This document shows, one piece after another, positions 12,001 to 15,624 of a stretch of DNA of 16,527 bases. Position numbers and translations under genes: made by a program. Positions within the stretch are counted from its first letter, which is position 1. Each line of letters begins with the position of its first letter. Source of the stretch: a bacterium. Lineage in GTDB: Bacteria > Zixibacteria > MSB-5A5 > GN15 > FEB-12. The stretch is taken from contig DAOVOW010000004.1 of NCBI GenBank assembly GCA_030629485.1, forward strand, positions 1-16,527, read 5' to 3'. The notes under the pieces were generated by a model. That model did not search any database and was not told the origin of the DNA. It saw only the letters and a list, made by a program, of their open reading frames with translations.

Positions 12001-14010
12001 GCCGATACCGGTGCGGCCGTGGAACGCAACGGCGAACCCGAGGGCGAGCTCGGCCTGGTAAAACAGAAAGACCTCGACTGGCATGACCAAACCGGGGCCC
12101 CGGATGACCCGCAGCCGGGCAACATACCGGGCGGCAAGCGAGACGTGCTGCGTTCCTCCACCTTTAACACCGGCACAATGGAAGGAACGTTTGTGGACAG
12201 TGGTGTCTTCAGCGTGGAGAGCGGCGCTTTGAAGGTCTCGGCCGAATCCATCGGCGGTGATGCGGTGGCGGTTTACCACGTGGACGAGATGCTGCCTCAA
12301 TACTTTGAGATTCAGGCCTCGATCACCATGGAGAAACCGACCGGCGGCTGGAAGGCCAATTCCTATATCATCTTTGACTATTATAACGAATATGACTTCA
12401 AGTTTGCCGGAATCGACGCTTCGCGCGACAAGATTCAGCTTGGACACAGGACGGCCGAAGGGTGGATCATCGATGCCGAGACGCCGGCCAAAATCAAACC
12501 TGGCATTTATTACAACGTGCTGGTAGCGGTAAACGGTACCAATGTCACCGTCGTGGTAGATGGAACCGAACACTTCGGCCATACCTACGAGGCACGAGTG
12601 GATGCGGACGGCTGGGTCTACGGTCTCAATTCCGGTATGGTGGGACTGGGTTCAGACAATTCGCGGGGGGTTTACGATAATATCGCCGTTCAGATTCTGC
12701 CGCCGGAAATCACCCTCGAAGCGACGGAAGAATTTCCCGATACAGATCCAGATGTTAATTTAGAGATTGCCTCAGGCTCGTGGCAGCCTGGCGGGGACAA
12801 CCTGCGTTATGAAGGAACACCGCTTAACGGCGATGATATGGCCATCAGTCTGGTCAACCTGGGAATCGATCAAGGACTGCATATTGATTCCGTGTTAGAG
12901 CTCGAAACTACGCTCAACACTAAGGCGACGGGCGGTTTGATCTTCGATTATTACGGGGAGGAAGATTTTAAATTTGCCGCCATCGACGCGTCTACCGACA
13001 GCCTCATCATTGGCCACCATACCAGCAAAGCCGGTTGGGTCTACGATGCCTCCTTTGACCTTTACATCGATATCGAAGACGGTATCGACTATACCTTGAA
13101 TCTTTCCCTGAAGGGATCAAGCGTGACCGCTTCCGTCAAAGCGGTCGATGCCGAAAACTGGCGGGGCATGGCGGGTTACGTGTATAACGCCGTTACTGTG
13201 GACGGGGACTTCGGACTGCTGACCAAGGATGGCGTGAGCTCTTTTGACGATGTGACAGTCAAGACCGACGATCCGGCCTTCAACGAGAGCGATAACCTGA
13301 TGGCCTCTGTGGCACCTCAAGATCTTTTCAGTTCAGAAAGCACCTTGAGCTACGCCGAATTGGCCCCAATTATTGATGAGGCGATCGAACGCTGGACCGA
13401 CTCACTCCTTCTTGATGACACCGCCTTGGCGTTGCTGGATGAGGTAACCTTCGAGATTGCCGACTTTGATGGGCTTGTCCTCGGAGAGACGGCCGGTACA
13501 ACGGTACTGATCGATGCTGACGCGGCCGGCTATGGCTGGTTTGTCGATTCCACGCCATATGACGACACCGAGTTCATACTGCAGAATGGAGACGGGGAAC
13601 TGGTGGCCACACCCTCAAGCACGGCTTACGGAGATATGGACCTGCTCACCGTGGTCATGCATGAACTGGGCCACGTGATAGGGCTTGAACATACTGAGCA
13701 GGAAGGGCTGATGGATGCAACATTAGATTCAGGCGTCCGCTACCTCATTGAGGACACCGCCGACGACCAAATTGATGAAAGCTCCACGGGCCTGGTGGCG
13801 ATGGATTCAACAACGGAAACAAGCGCTGAAGAGGATTCCCTCGCAGCGGCTACCGACCAGAGTCCATGGCTTGCGCAGTTCCTGCTAAACGGTGCGGAGG
13901 ATGACGACACAAATCCCAACGCTGATATCGCGGTGGTGTTACTCGGCGAAGATCTCAAGGACGACAATAGTAGTAACGGCAACGGGAGGGGAAAAACAAG
14001 CAAAAAGTAA
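1..14010 (+). CDS. Giant multidomain RTX exoprotein with C-terminal metzincin-like protease domain (5' partial)
   Basis: The frame is open from the first base to the TAA at 14008-14010, so at least 4,669 residues are present and the N-terminus lies upstream. The first GTG in frame (151) is not a credible start because coding continues before it. Modules in order: beta-helix-like repeats (about nt 700-4670), a first Asp/Gly-rich cluster (4750-5835), three Calx-beta-like domains (5980-6975), RTX nonapeptide arrays (7771-8170, 8386-10060, 10300-11868), two lectin-like domains (12160-13275) and a zinc-protease-like domain (13321-13760). The RTX motifs (GGxGxDxxx type) bind calcium in secreted proteins of Gram-negative bacteria, usually type I secretion substrates. 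The protein is very rich in Asp, Gly and Thr and has few Cys, as expected for a surface or secreted protein. The organisation resembles the giant proteins named LEPR-XLL in public annotation, but that N-terminal motif is outside the window. Likely roles are adhesion, matrix or predation; substrate unknown. Confidence 0.93.
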   Translation, partial: KDKEGRIQITDTSTGDGSTEYPFERVEYTYSEGNVIEQFYLGTVTSDPDGVITIDYTADGDPNSHTIGSGIEFAYEPVEGSQYVWVEGQEKTQTEVKYYKKNKFNLTGGLIDWIDDNLAGDESYKWRTFEFTDEKPLLESEAIIIDPGTTDVAYSVEYKTTQTDAPDVTVDDWETGGGWLRKKSYHKLVTTVEGIKDFYTHTLEADRPIAIDFIDGPAAPSVTIVSGGSIDFGEINVPDTVASSVSINTTGAGANILQDVSSGIFGTNDVTIDSAGSLRANIEGLKTSGAGGEVGAYKAAGDIWIGFFETEAGQVGTLSSDRSVVVDYIWSTDGNVFVSAPDGIFAKDANSFIIGNQVELYAKEGQIGTVDNPIFIDSDVHGEVGDGGMLAWAQGDIHIREMEGDLYLAQQLDLASGFDEDNAEQGLSNLQSTYDEIRPQEDGANNVFDGSIHSTTGTINIEVVAGSVIDAIEEGFVPLTPEEIEARNVRLGLTGAAGEAAALEELNADARDKTESYHRYWKDIRNATRDTTPSDTLVVATINTGTDILTFASNHGLETGDEVIAGGNVELTDSGLRASAAYYVIKVSDTVIKLAATRTDAAIVETPLDILYNGLSLAGLELLRYDYTDYTEDSFAPDQVPSSITADFTTSDTPSLISTDQIVELDSDIDSGNEGLLGQKYIYTGTDDLNTPDLGDIDYVSDPNWVLVIDPIYGGQQEVENAYETGDTSFGSMYEYDPDFVFTYSQVEKDAYVAANTFNLEALENPVSPGLMKYLYPHAEFSTGTVISDSTEFANITADEVNIVAGTKTDSSGNVIVGEESSIGSKGDVITINNPVDFENIPDEGKIAMANATPDDLVGVHYKIYQYTGSYQTGIDLQGEDFSVGPCPWTEIVTNYVTGTDASDTVTENVSIGETVLVQLDAESYGLYRATQAFNGDIANKYIYQGSGWERLTDDGGTRAENDLLHATDSGPVNLISGDVYLDKFNVQTLTLQLFEDIDIESQDDNAVNLGANAGGEVIIQTTDNLRIHHVLAGGDVRLQAGGSITGDGSVAGDIANPAIDIAIGTLGNLILLADNSIGTEPNPLRIQIAPTGTLSLNVSGQLYLHQISDTMLDIDYTDTTPDTTLFNPAVRGFSVTPGEVAQFGYVNSLTSMHLPELIKIDAGTVGINDLTVENASAGGNLLINIVDETGLSDTGKLIIGKIQAGDSVDLRAPESILDLFVDANAPIVNILTDDMSDPGDVYLQAGNDIGTIDNFIDIEVWDGELNGLVERNAFIHSVRDLNVGTVTSTNGDVTLDVDGNANIGYISATAGTVLIDAKDNIVDRRGDDGCNIRAINLNLTSQSGAIGSLINNLDIDSSNATAGSVDASAPSSIFLRETAGDMRLGLITSGTDVNLDAPYGAIVDDDINDSNDIDAPVALLFAAMGIGEAGNALEATVQRLEGSGGTGGIWLDNTGALVIGGITTTLGRSTVGLTASDDIVVRAMSPMTVSEDVISLADVVLTSVDTCAGDDLVVDIVDDGLNERKISGDTVTLRAGDDFHLAAGSLVEATSQITVEGDYGNTDAGIGTHMTFNGSLNAPEIDVFGEADDDVILFDAQGTNTLTGHIQVFGNTGEDHITVNELNTRTAEMELDGQGGTDTYTVNIRSGRTDYIINVWDTGAKDDGADTLTINGTDELDPNNLTGEDLFLLRKNFVAYLNPNTGFDDLHPEVERINYNENINARLTVNGFEGNDYFASDDNSSITTLDGGSGDDQFQIGQIFRTDRIPDSVASGDEIATTETTRGYLSQGISFPTIIYGGTGHDIFTVYSNKAELRLEGNDGNDTFIIRAFALEGSDDFSTKETTEVRAGGGDDYVQYNINAPVDIDGGKGFDKIVVIGTEFADDFAITEAGIYGAGLNISYEGVELIEIDGMEGDDNFFILSTRSDTVTKIIGGLGSDTFNVTGDVTGTVISQELEGRSGMINHAVSSITDPDYDGLLAPGISLNVADPETVGQIVIDQIDGSVVVGEHQGGTLFTDYYDVYLSGPPAETVYVNVSAARPMTEEQELGGDTILVSTDQLTYTPATVLTFTASNYDIPQRIYIKAVDDTLAEGERLVMVSHSSASEDTDFDKVPVVNVAVNVRDDDQAGLIINESDDKTLVLEGALPHGINDSYTVQLTKAPADGKTVTVTLEHDDQVSLSSADSRFDAGVITFTHTNWNDTVTIDVAAVDDGIAENTDFSRITHTVTSSDPGFVVTSTPAVEVKVLDNETPGVLVTQTDGSTLVIADGIVGAGTDTYGIRLTSAPLGDVTIDMLTDGQTVTTPDSVTFTTGNWWIPVTITVDEDPSYVPDTSEQPEKAFPLADHLVNKIRGPLLIEGYVEEGADRSLAEPIMLPTETDLLEPIGNVVAFSGTGEGGTIDTMTVETADLQAYVDEPDGPTSISELEGYSVEISSGPGDKRFWLITGLSKGNDDTVLTLQNPTVLEADRDLPTAASKYVITSMSPNFFVTESAQVDTLNVFNDSSTFNDIGVLGYNNDITTPGYTLTGLGMCDGLTADLGDDDPGNDITFSGGITYDDVEILDILLGKGHDTLTIEATLTTDANHGGITTVHGGGGDDTITITGGGGPDSPLVVYGDTSQDGSRYAGESGKILEDVNGMIYEQFPTEPGEGDPNYRITGIPLGTPFDSPGDDTINASAISETITIYGGGGNDTITGSQAGDHIAGGSGNDIIYGQAGVDHIYGDSGFNVNLVTRVVDVVTADSSSHHSRDTLTAGQDEIHGEGHDDIIFGDLGVVEQSTLKILSTNNVTEIRSENLANGDADTISGEAGADIILGGSAGDTIYGDDASASAGMDDGEDILLGDNGTITFYVDVPGRLNLANSGVVKVETTDTVEITGGADTIEGNAGMDVIFGGVNGDTLYGDAENVSVYDGDDVILGDNGELDFAYGDTDLTTLDLIRSLPYSASDSSVLGGVDIISGNAGNDVVIGGTYGDTLYGDDATASDGAADGEDILIGDNGDIFLSGNVAGRLYALGSAINKIETTDYEELSGGADTIHGNAAGDVILGGVNGDTLYGDAASVGDNDSDDVILGDNGLLDFENNDIDATTLDLIRSLPYSSSDSNVLGGVDTISGDAGNDVVMGGTFGDFLYGDDATASDGAADGEDILIGDNADITLSDSEYGQLILNTAVHVIDTTDSTETTGGADTISGNAADDIIVGGVGGDIIYGDAAVEGFYDALASPKVNDINDIILGDNGVFNFNTGDNDYTTIDLIETTDTGLDGLVLGGADTISGNDGDDYILGGTDGDTISGNADDDIILGDFGKITLERGIAMEIETIARTKGGSDTIYGNEDEDMLVGGADGDFIDGDEADDLIFGDNVKLDRWDGLSDFTNPRFRTLSGTMIYGETPGLNDGDPLVDSTDRHIPGQTGTPVWGNWDITFLNHSATDETAGLNNFGNDYIAGGPDDDTIFGQLGDDTIQGDGSIDGKVDDETPVGAMRDGDNLLVVSPSFEAETDGDDYIEGNGGNDVIFGNLGQDDIIGGNSNLFSLITPDLRPDGIDLIFGGAGTDIDRNDLGDGLHTTDSDTILGDNGNIFRLVAQTADGTDYLAFNYDNYGEDRTIIPRAAELLDYTPGGPDYEPTASQAALDIGAADEIHGESGDDFIYGMKGDDVIFGEGQDDDIIGGYGNDWISGGTGQDGVLGDDGRIYTSRNSAEADEDGYIEPLYGIEALLPTDPSKTIDGNVLNEAIYTPGKIQQSTINVEGKLKKSVNLTPFKLGDPEAFDYDGELHDPEHADDIIYGGWGDDFLHGGDGDDAISGAEALEMYYEAPFNPGNILKFGDYRAGEFGAYDEYDPWSKVYWDPKTGEFVTGGDVEFLLNFNHMEGPTAGILDGLEAFTDGNDVIFGDVGNDWLVGGTGKDHLYGGYGFDLMNVDDDQTTNYDANDVPDTHPSYEDIAYGGAGRDVLIANTGGDRLIDWAGEFNSYIVPFAPFGMATVSRTLQPQLMEYLYALSASDGADPTRAADTGAAVERNGEPEGELGLVKQKDLDWHDQTGAPDDPQPGNIPGGKRDVLRSSTFNTGTMEGTFVDSGVFSVESGALKVSAESIGGDAVAVYHVDEMLPQYFEIQASITMEKPTGGWKANSYIIFDYYNEYDFKFAGIDASRDKIQLGHRTAEGWIIDAETPAKIKPGIYYNVLVAVNGTNVTVVVDGTEHFGHTYEARVDADGWVYGLNSGMVGLGSDNSRGVYDNIAVQILPPEITLEATEEFPDTDPDVNLEIASGSWQPGGDNLRYEGTPLNGDDMAISLVNLGIDQGLHIDSVLELETTLNTKATGGLIFDYYGEEDFKFAAIDASTDSLIIGHHTSKAGWVYDASFDLYIDIEDGIDYTLNLSLKGSSVTASVKAVDAENWRGMAGYVYNAVTVDGDFGLLTKDGVSSFDDVTVKTDDPAFNESDNLMASVAPQDLFSSESTLSYAELAPIIDEAIERWTDSLLLDDTALALLDEVTFEIADFDGLVLGETAGTTVLIDADAAGYGWFVDSTPYDDTEFILQNGDGELVATPSSTAYGDMDLLTVVMHELGHVIGLEHTEQEGLMDATLDSGVRYLIEDTADDQIDESSTGLVAMDSTTETSAEEDSLAAATDQSPWLAQFLLNGAEDDDTNPNADIAVVLLGEDLKDDNSSNGNGRGKTSKK
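700..4670 (+). repeat. Beta-helix-like repeat region of the giant protein
   Basis: This part of the protein consists of degenerate short beta-strand repeats. A recurrent motif IG(T/S/E)xxNxLxI is followed by strands such as SIFLRETAGDMRLG and GDVTLDVDGNANIG. Clear copies begin near 1099, 3232, 3748, 4039 and 4279. The pattern resembles the right-handed beta-helices of filamentous haemagglutinin-like adhesins. The region is interrupted by an insert at 1603-1830 carrying the motif HGLETGDEV followed by YYVIKV and IKLAATRTDA, and by three KYxYxG...W motifs at 2038-2127, 2578-2679 and 2821-2856. Both insert types recur in other giant RTX proteins as I remember them. Fold assignment is inferred from pattern only. 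Confidence 0.6.
4750..5835 (+). repeat. First Asp/Gly-rich RTX-like cluster
   Basis: This stretch holds spaced, degenerate calcium-binding-type motifs: VFGEADDDVILFDA, VFGNTGEDHITV, LDGGSGDDQFQIG, IYGGTGHDIFTV, LEGNDGNDTFII, VRAGGGDDYVQY, IDGMEGDDNFFI and IGGLGSDTFNV. They are separated by 30-60 residues instead of being packed in tandem nonapeptides, so this looks like an RTX-related array of larger beta modules. Calcium binding is expected from the family, not shown. Confidence 0.6.
5980..6975 (+). repeat. Three tandem Calx-beta-like domains
   Basis: Three copies of an immunoglobulin-like module of about 120 residues follow one another, starting near 5980, 6379 and 6751; the third is shorter. 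Shared signatures are the entry motif D(D/N)xxxG(L/V)(I/L)(I/V)xxxD, seen in DDDQAGLIINESDD and DNETPGVLVTQTDG, then a YxVxLTxAP strand (YTVQLTKAP, YGIRLTSAP) and a closing FTxxNWxxxVTI strand (FTHTNWNDTVTI, FTTGNWWIPVTI). Such domains are common spacers in large adhesins and often bind calcium through the Asp-rich linkers. Confidence 0.6.
7771..8170 (+). repeat. RTX nonapeptide array, proximal block
   Basis: The encoded protein has repeats such as HGGGGDDTITI, YGGGGNDTITG, AGGSGNDIIYG and QAGVDHIYGDSG. These fit the GGxGxDxUx consensus of haemolysin-type calcium-binding repeats. An interrupting segment at about 7850-7980 lacks repeats. The block leads, after a short non-repeat stretch, into the superrepeats that begin at 8386. 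Confidence 0.8.
8386..9957 (+). repeat. Alternating two-type RTX superrepeat (B0-A1-B1-A2-B2-A3-B3)
   Basis: Two related RTX half-units alternate. Type A starts GGADTI, contains GGVNGDTLYGDA and ILGDNG, and in A1 and A2 ends TTLDLIRSLPYS. Type B starts GGVD(I/T)ISG, contains YGDDATASDGAADGEDIL and ends near (I/V)xTTD. Boundaries: B0 8386, A1 8623, B1 8848, A2 9082, B2 9307, A3 9538, B3 9787, with the next array at 9958. The A-to-A period is 459 bp and then 456 bp. A1/B1 and A2/B2 are very similar as protein but differ at many synonymous positions. The third pair is more diverged and B3 is shorter, consistent with decay away from the duplicated core. Each half-unit holds several calcium-binding GGxxGDxxY motifs. 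Confidence 0.85.
10300..11868 (+). repeat. RTX nonapeptide arrays, distal block
   Basis: Clusters of RTX motifs alternate with unrelated inserts. Examples are GNDYIAGGPDDDTIFG, GNGGNDVIFGNLGQDDIIGG, ESGDDFIYGMKGDDVIFG, YGGWGDDFLHGGDGDDAISG, GNDVIFGDVGNDWLVGG and YGGAGRDVLIANTGGDRLID. The inserts (for example about 10,720-10,870, 11,050-11,290 and 11,410-11,610) carry acidic or aromatic-rich sequence without repeats. The last motif precedes a linker rich in Pro, Gly and Asp that leads to the lectin-like domains. Confidence 0.8.
12160..13275 (+). other. Two tandem lectin-like (LamG/concanavalin-type) domains
   Basis: Two copies of a module of roughly 180 residues lie back to back. The matched core reads IIFDYYNEYDFKFAGIDASRD in copy 1 and LIFDYYGEEDFKFAAIDASTD in copy 2. 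Each is followed by a (I/L)xxGHxT motif, GW(I/V)xDA, a YxxxLxVxxxxVTxxV strand, and a closing (S/V)xxxDxxxVxx strand. This order matches concanavalin-like jelly-roll domains, often used to bind carbohydrate or protein ligands. The fold is inferred from pattern; the ligand is unknown. Confidence 0.55.
13321..13760 (+). other. C-terminal metzincin-like zinc metalloprotease domain
   Basis: The domain starts with the helix SYAELAPIIDEAIERW and continues through DGLVLGETAGTTVLIDADAAG, GYGWFVDSTPYDD and DLLTVVM. The motif HELGHVIGLEH at 13660-13692 fits HExxHxxGxxH exactly: three zinc-ligand His and the catalytic Glu. A candidate Met-turn follows, the Met of GLMDATL at 13711. All key residues of the motif are present, so activity is plausible. 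Similar domains end other giant RTX proteins, where they may act in self-processing or substrate cleavage. After the domain comes an acidic tail with SPWLAQFLLN and then a basic end, GRGKTSKK. Confidence 0.75.
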
Positions 14011-14029
14011 AAGAAGAGGGTTAATGATG

Positions 14030-14084
14030 AAATGGCCGACTCTACTGTGATGGTCAGTGGCTGCCACCGCGGGGTCGGCCATTT
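14030..14084 (+). terminator. Probable intrinsic terminator after the giant RTX gene
   Basis: An 11-bp perfect inverted repeat, AAATGGCCGAC (14030-14040) and GTCGGCCATTT (14074-14084), encloses a smaller inner hairpin, GTGG-CTG-CCAC (14057-14067). T-rich sequence (TTTTGGTTT) follows the right arm. It begins 20 bp after the stop codon of the giant gene. The A run before and T run after would allow it to work in either direction. The T tract is interrupted, so termination may be partial. Confidence 0.6.
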
Positions 14085-14095
14085 TGGTTTACCCT

Positions 14096-14108
14096 AAAAA
14101 AGGGGGGG
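14096..14108 (+). promoter_or_regulatory. A6-G7 tract in ribosome-binding position, abutting the ATG at 14110
   Basis: Six A are followed by seven G, and only one T separates the G run from the start codon. A purine-rich sequence here can pair weakly with the anti-Shine-Dalgarno, but no AGGAGG core exists and the spacing is unusually short. The ATG is nevertheless favoured because the first residues (KSxKKAEAxES) match those of the paralogue that starts at 15628 with a good ribosome-binding site. Confidence 0.4.
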
Positions 14109-14109
14109 T

Positions 14110-15285
14110 ATGGCGACATATAAGAGCAATAAAAAAGCTGAAGCCGCTGAGAGTACCACCCAGGCGGGTGATCAAACAAGAATCATCCGGGGTGACGCCA
14201 ACATGCGTACTGTGTATGCCAACGTGGCTCAAGTGAAGGCTACGCGGGAGGAGATCATGCTCCTATTTGGTACAAGCCAGGCACGAGGCCAAAATGAGAC
14301 CCTGGTACAGCTCAAAGAGCGAATCCTTCTGGGCCATGTCGCAGCCAAACGACTATCCATTCTGCTCAACAATGCTATCAAGGAATATGAGTCCAAGTTC
14401 GGCCCTCTGGACATGGAAGCCCCGCCGCCGACCGGGTCCGACCCGAAACCATCACTCCGCCTGCCCTATTTCAAATCGAGAGTAACAGCCGAAAAAGTCG
14501 GCTTGCTTTTTCAACTCTTAGAAAACCTCGACCTGAGGGTCAGTTTTGAACGTTCTTTTAAGCTATTAGAAAAAACCCTGCTTGGAAGCCGTTTTTTGTT
14601 GGGCATCAACAAAAATACGATCCGGCCGAACCCTCATGAAAAAATACTGGATATCTGTATACAAATGGATATGCCAAAAAATATTCTGGATACTTTTCAG
14701 ATTAACCTGCCGGAAGCAAACATGGTGCTTTTCGGTTTTGAGGAAAACGAAACGACTTGCATCGTTAAAGCCTATCTGGAGTTCGGAAGCAGATACGATA
14801 AAGCCATCAAAAACAAGCCGGATAAGCCTGATCCATACCTGTCGCATTTGGGATTTAAGTGGGATGCTGCGGATAATACCAGAAGCGCTTTAACAAGATA
14901 CACCTGCTTTCCAGCATTCACCGTCAAAGACATGCTGGAAAGATTATCAAACAGTTTTTACAGGCACAATGGCAGAAACCCCTTTGAAATCATAAAAGGT
15001 ATTCTCGATTTGGCTTCAAGCAAGGTTGGCCACGACAAGTTTCTCTATCTAGATGTTAGCGAGGGAAATAATCCGAGATCATCCTTCGATATCAACATGT
15101 ACGGGGCGAACCTTCGGATGAAAGAACTGCACCCCTTCTTGTTGGAAATGTGCCGGCACTATTCGATCCCTGATGAGCAATTTCACAACCTGTATGAGCT
15201 GGCGGAAACCCAGATATTTGGACACCTCGCAGGTGGTATGGACAGAAAAGGAAGAGATTTTCTCACCATATACTTTGGAGGGTAG
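14110..15285 (+). CDS. DUF3467 domain fused to a putative ABBA-type (LynF/TruF/PatF-like) prenyltransferase domain
   Basis: The 391-residue protein has two parts. Residues about 22-105 fit DUF3467: NMRTVYANVAQV, REEIMLLFG, VQLKERILL, AAKRLSILLNNAIKEYE and FGPL. A Pro-rich linker (EAPPPTGSDPKPS) leads to residues 116-391. Landmarks there are IRPNPHEKILDICIQMDMPKN (170-190), VLFGFEENETT (206-216), FLYLDVSEGNNPRSSFDINMY (321-341) and a final FGHLAGGMDRKGRDFLTIYF (370-389). The order and spacing of these, a xxLxxxIxxxxxP segment, then an (I/F)GF segment, then a C-terminal strand ending in aromatics, recall the cyanobactin peptide prenyltransferases of the LynF/TruF/PatF family, which attach isoprenoids to Tyr, Trp or Ser/Thr. 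I have not aligned it; this is pattern memory. No signal peptide or membrane segment is visible, so it is likely cytoplasmic. It follows a probable terminator, so it may have its own transcription. The DUF3467 half looks richer in GC than the C-terminal half. Confidence 0.85.
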   Translation: MATYKSNKKAEAAESTTQAGDQTRIIRGDANMRTVYANVAQVKATREEIMLLFGTSQARGQNETLVQLKERILLGHVAAKRLSILLNNAIKEYESKFGPLDMEAPPPTGSDPKPSLRLPYFKSRVTAEKVGLLFQLLENLDLRVSFERSFKLLEKTLLGSRFLLGINKNTIRPNPHEKILDICIQMDMPKNILDTFQINLPEANMVLFGFEENETTCIVKAYLEFGSRYDKAIKNKPDKPDPYLSHLGFKWDAADNTRSALTRYTCFPAFTVKDMLERLSNSFYRHNGRNPFEIIKGILDLASSKVGHDKFLYLDVSEGNNPRSSFDINMYGANLRMKELHPFLLEMCRHYSIPDEQFHNLYELAETQIFGHLAGGMDRKGRDFLTIYFGG

Positions 15286-15439
15286 GGGCAGCTTCAGTTA
15301 TATCGTGCTCGTCGGAACACAGCAGGTAATTTTTTGTTGACATCGCTGATCATCCGCTGCTCCAAGATTTATTGGCAAAAAACGTTTTAATGACCGCTTA
15401 AAGGCATTTTATGCAAAAAATACAAACACATTTTAGGCA

Positions 15440-15470
15440 TTGACTTTTGGTGGTTTCTGTGCTTTTTAAT
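15440..15470 (+). promoter_or_regulatory. Candidate sigma-70-type promoter upstream of the stand-alone DUF3467 gene
   Basis: TTGACT at 15440-15445 matches five of six bases of the -35 consensus. TTTAAT at 15465-15470 is a possible -10, with a 19-bp spacer, longer than the optimal 17. The surrounding AT-richness makes other -10 choices possible, for example within 15467-15475. It lies about 160 bp before the start codon at 15628. Confidence 0.35.
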
Positions 15471-15474
15471 AATA

Positions 15475-15486
15475 ATGATATATCAT
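15475..15486. promoter_or_regulatory. Perfect 12-bp palindrome, possible operator
   Basis: ATGATATATCAT is its own reverse complement and lies just after the candidate -10 element. Its position near a likely transcription start would suit a repressor or dimeric regulator site. Palindromes of this length can arise by chance in AT-rich DNA. Confidence 0.25.
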
Positions 15487-15532
15487 ATGTGTTCCAACGA
15501 TTAATATTGTATATTCAATGGGTTATAACATT

Positions 15533-15550
15533 CGCCAATTGGCGTTTTTT
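15533..15550 (+). terminator. Small hairpin with T6 run in the leader of the DUF3467 gene
   Basis: CGCC-AATT-GGCG (15533-15544) is followed directly by six T (15545-15550). The stem is only 4 bp with a 4-base loop, or a 12-bp palindrome at the DNA level. It sits between the candidate promoter and the start codon, so it could be a weak attenuator, the end of a short upstream transcript or a second operator. Confidence 0.3.
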
Positions 15551-15616
15551 ATATGCTTAAAACATAACCGATTGAATTTTAATGAAATTATTTAGATAGG
15601 GTAATTAACCATTTCC

Positions 15617-15624
15617 AAGGAGGT
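15617..15624 (+). promoter_or_regulatory. Strong ribosome-binding site for the stand-alone DUF3467 gene
   Basis: AAGGAGGT is close to a perfect complement of the 3' end of 16S rRNA. The GGAGG core lies 4 bases before the ATG at 15628 and fixes that start. It contrasts with the weak site of the paralogue at 14110. Confidence 0.8.

Noticed and set aside
11296..12582. Open reading frame of 428 codons on the - strand
   Set aside because: Antisense shadow of RTX arrays and the first lectin-like domain; composition (many Val, Gly, His, Asp) is typical of reversed RTX sequence.
15337..15342. TTGACA as the main promoter of the gap
   Set aside because: It is a perfect -35 box, but no convincing -10 lies 16-19 bp downstream; the first AT-rich hexamer is about 25 bp away.
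15518..15595. 25-codon ORF in the AT-rich gap (begins MGYNIRQLAFF), considered as a possible RiPP precursor
   Set aside because: It has no ribosome-binding site, overlaps the CGCCAATTGGCG hairpin and shows no leader or core features.
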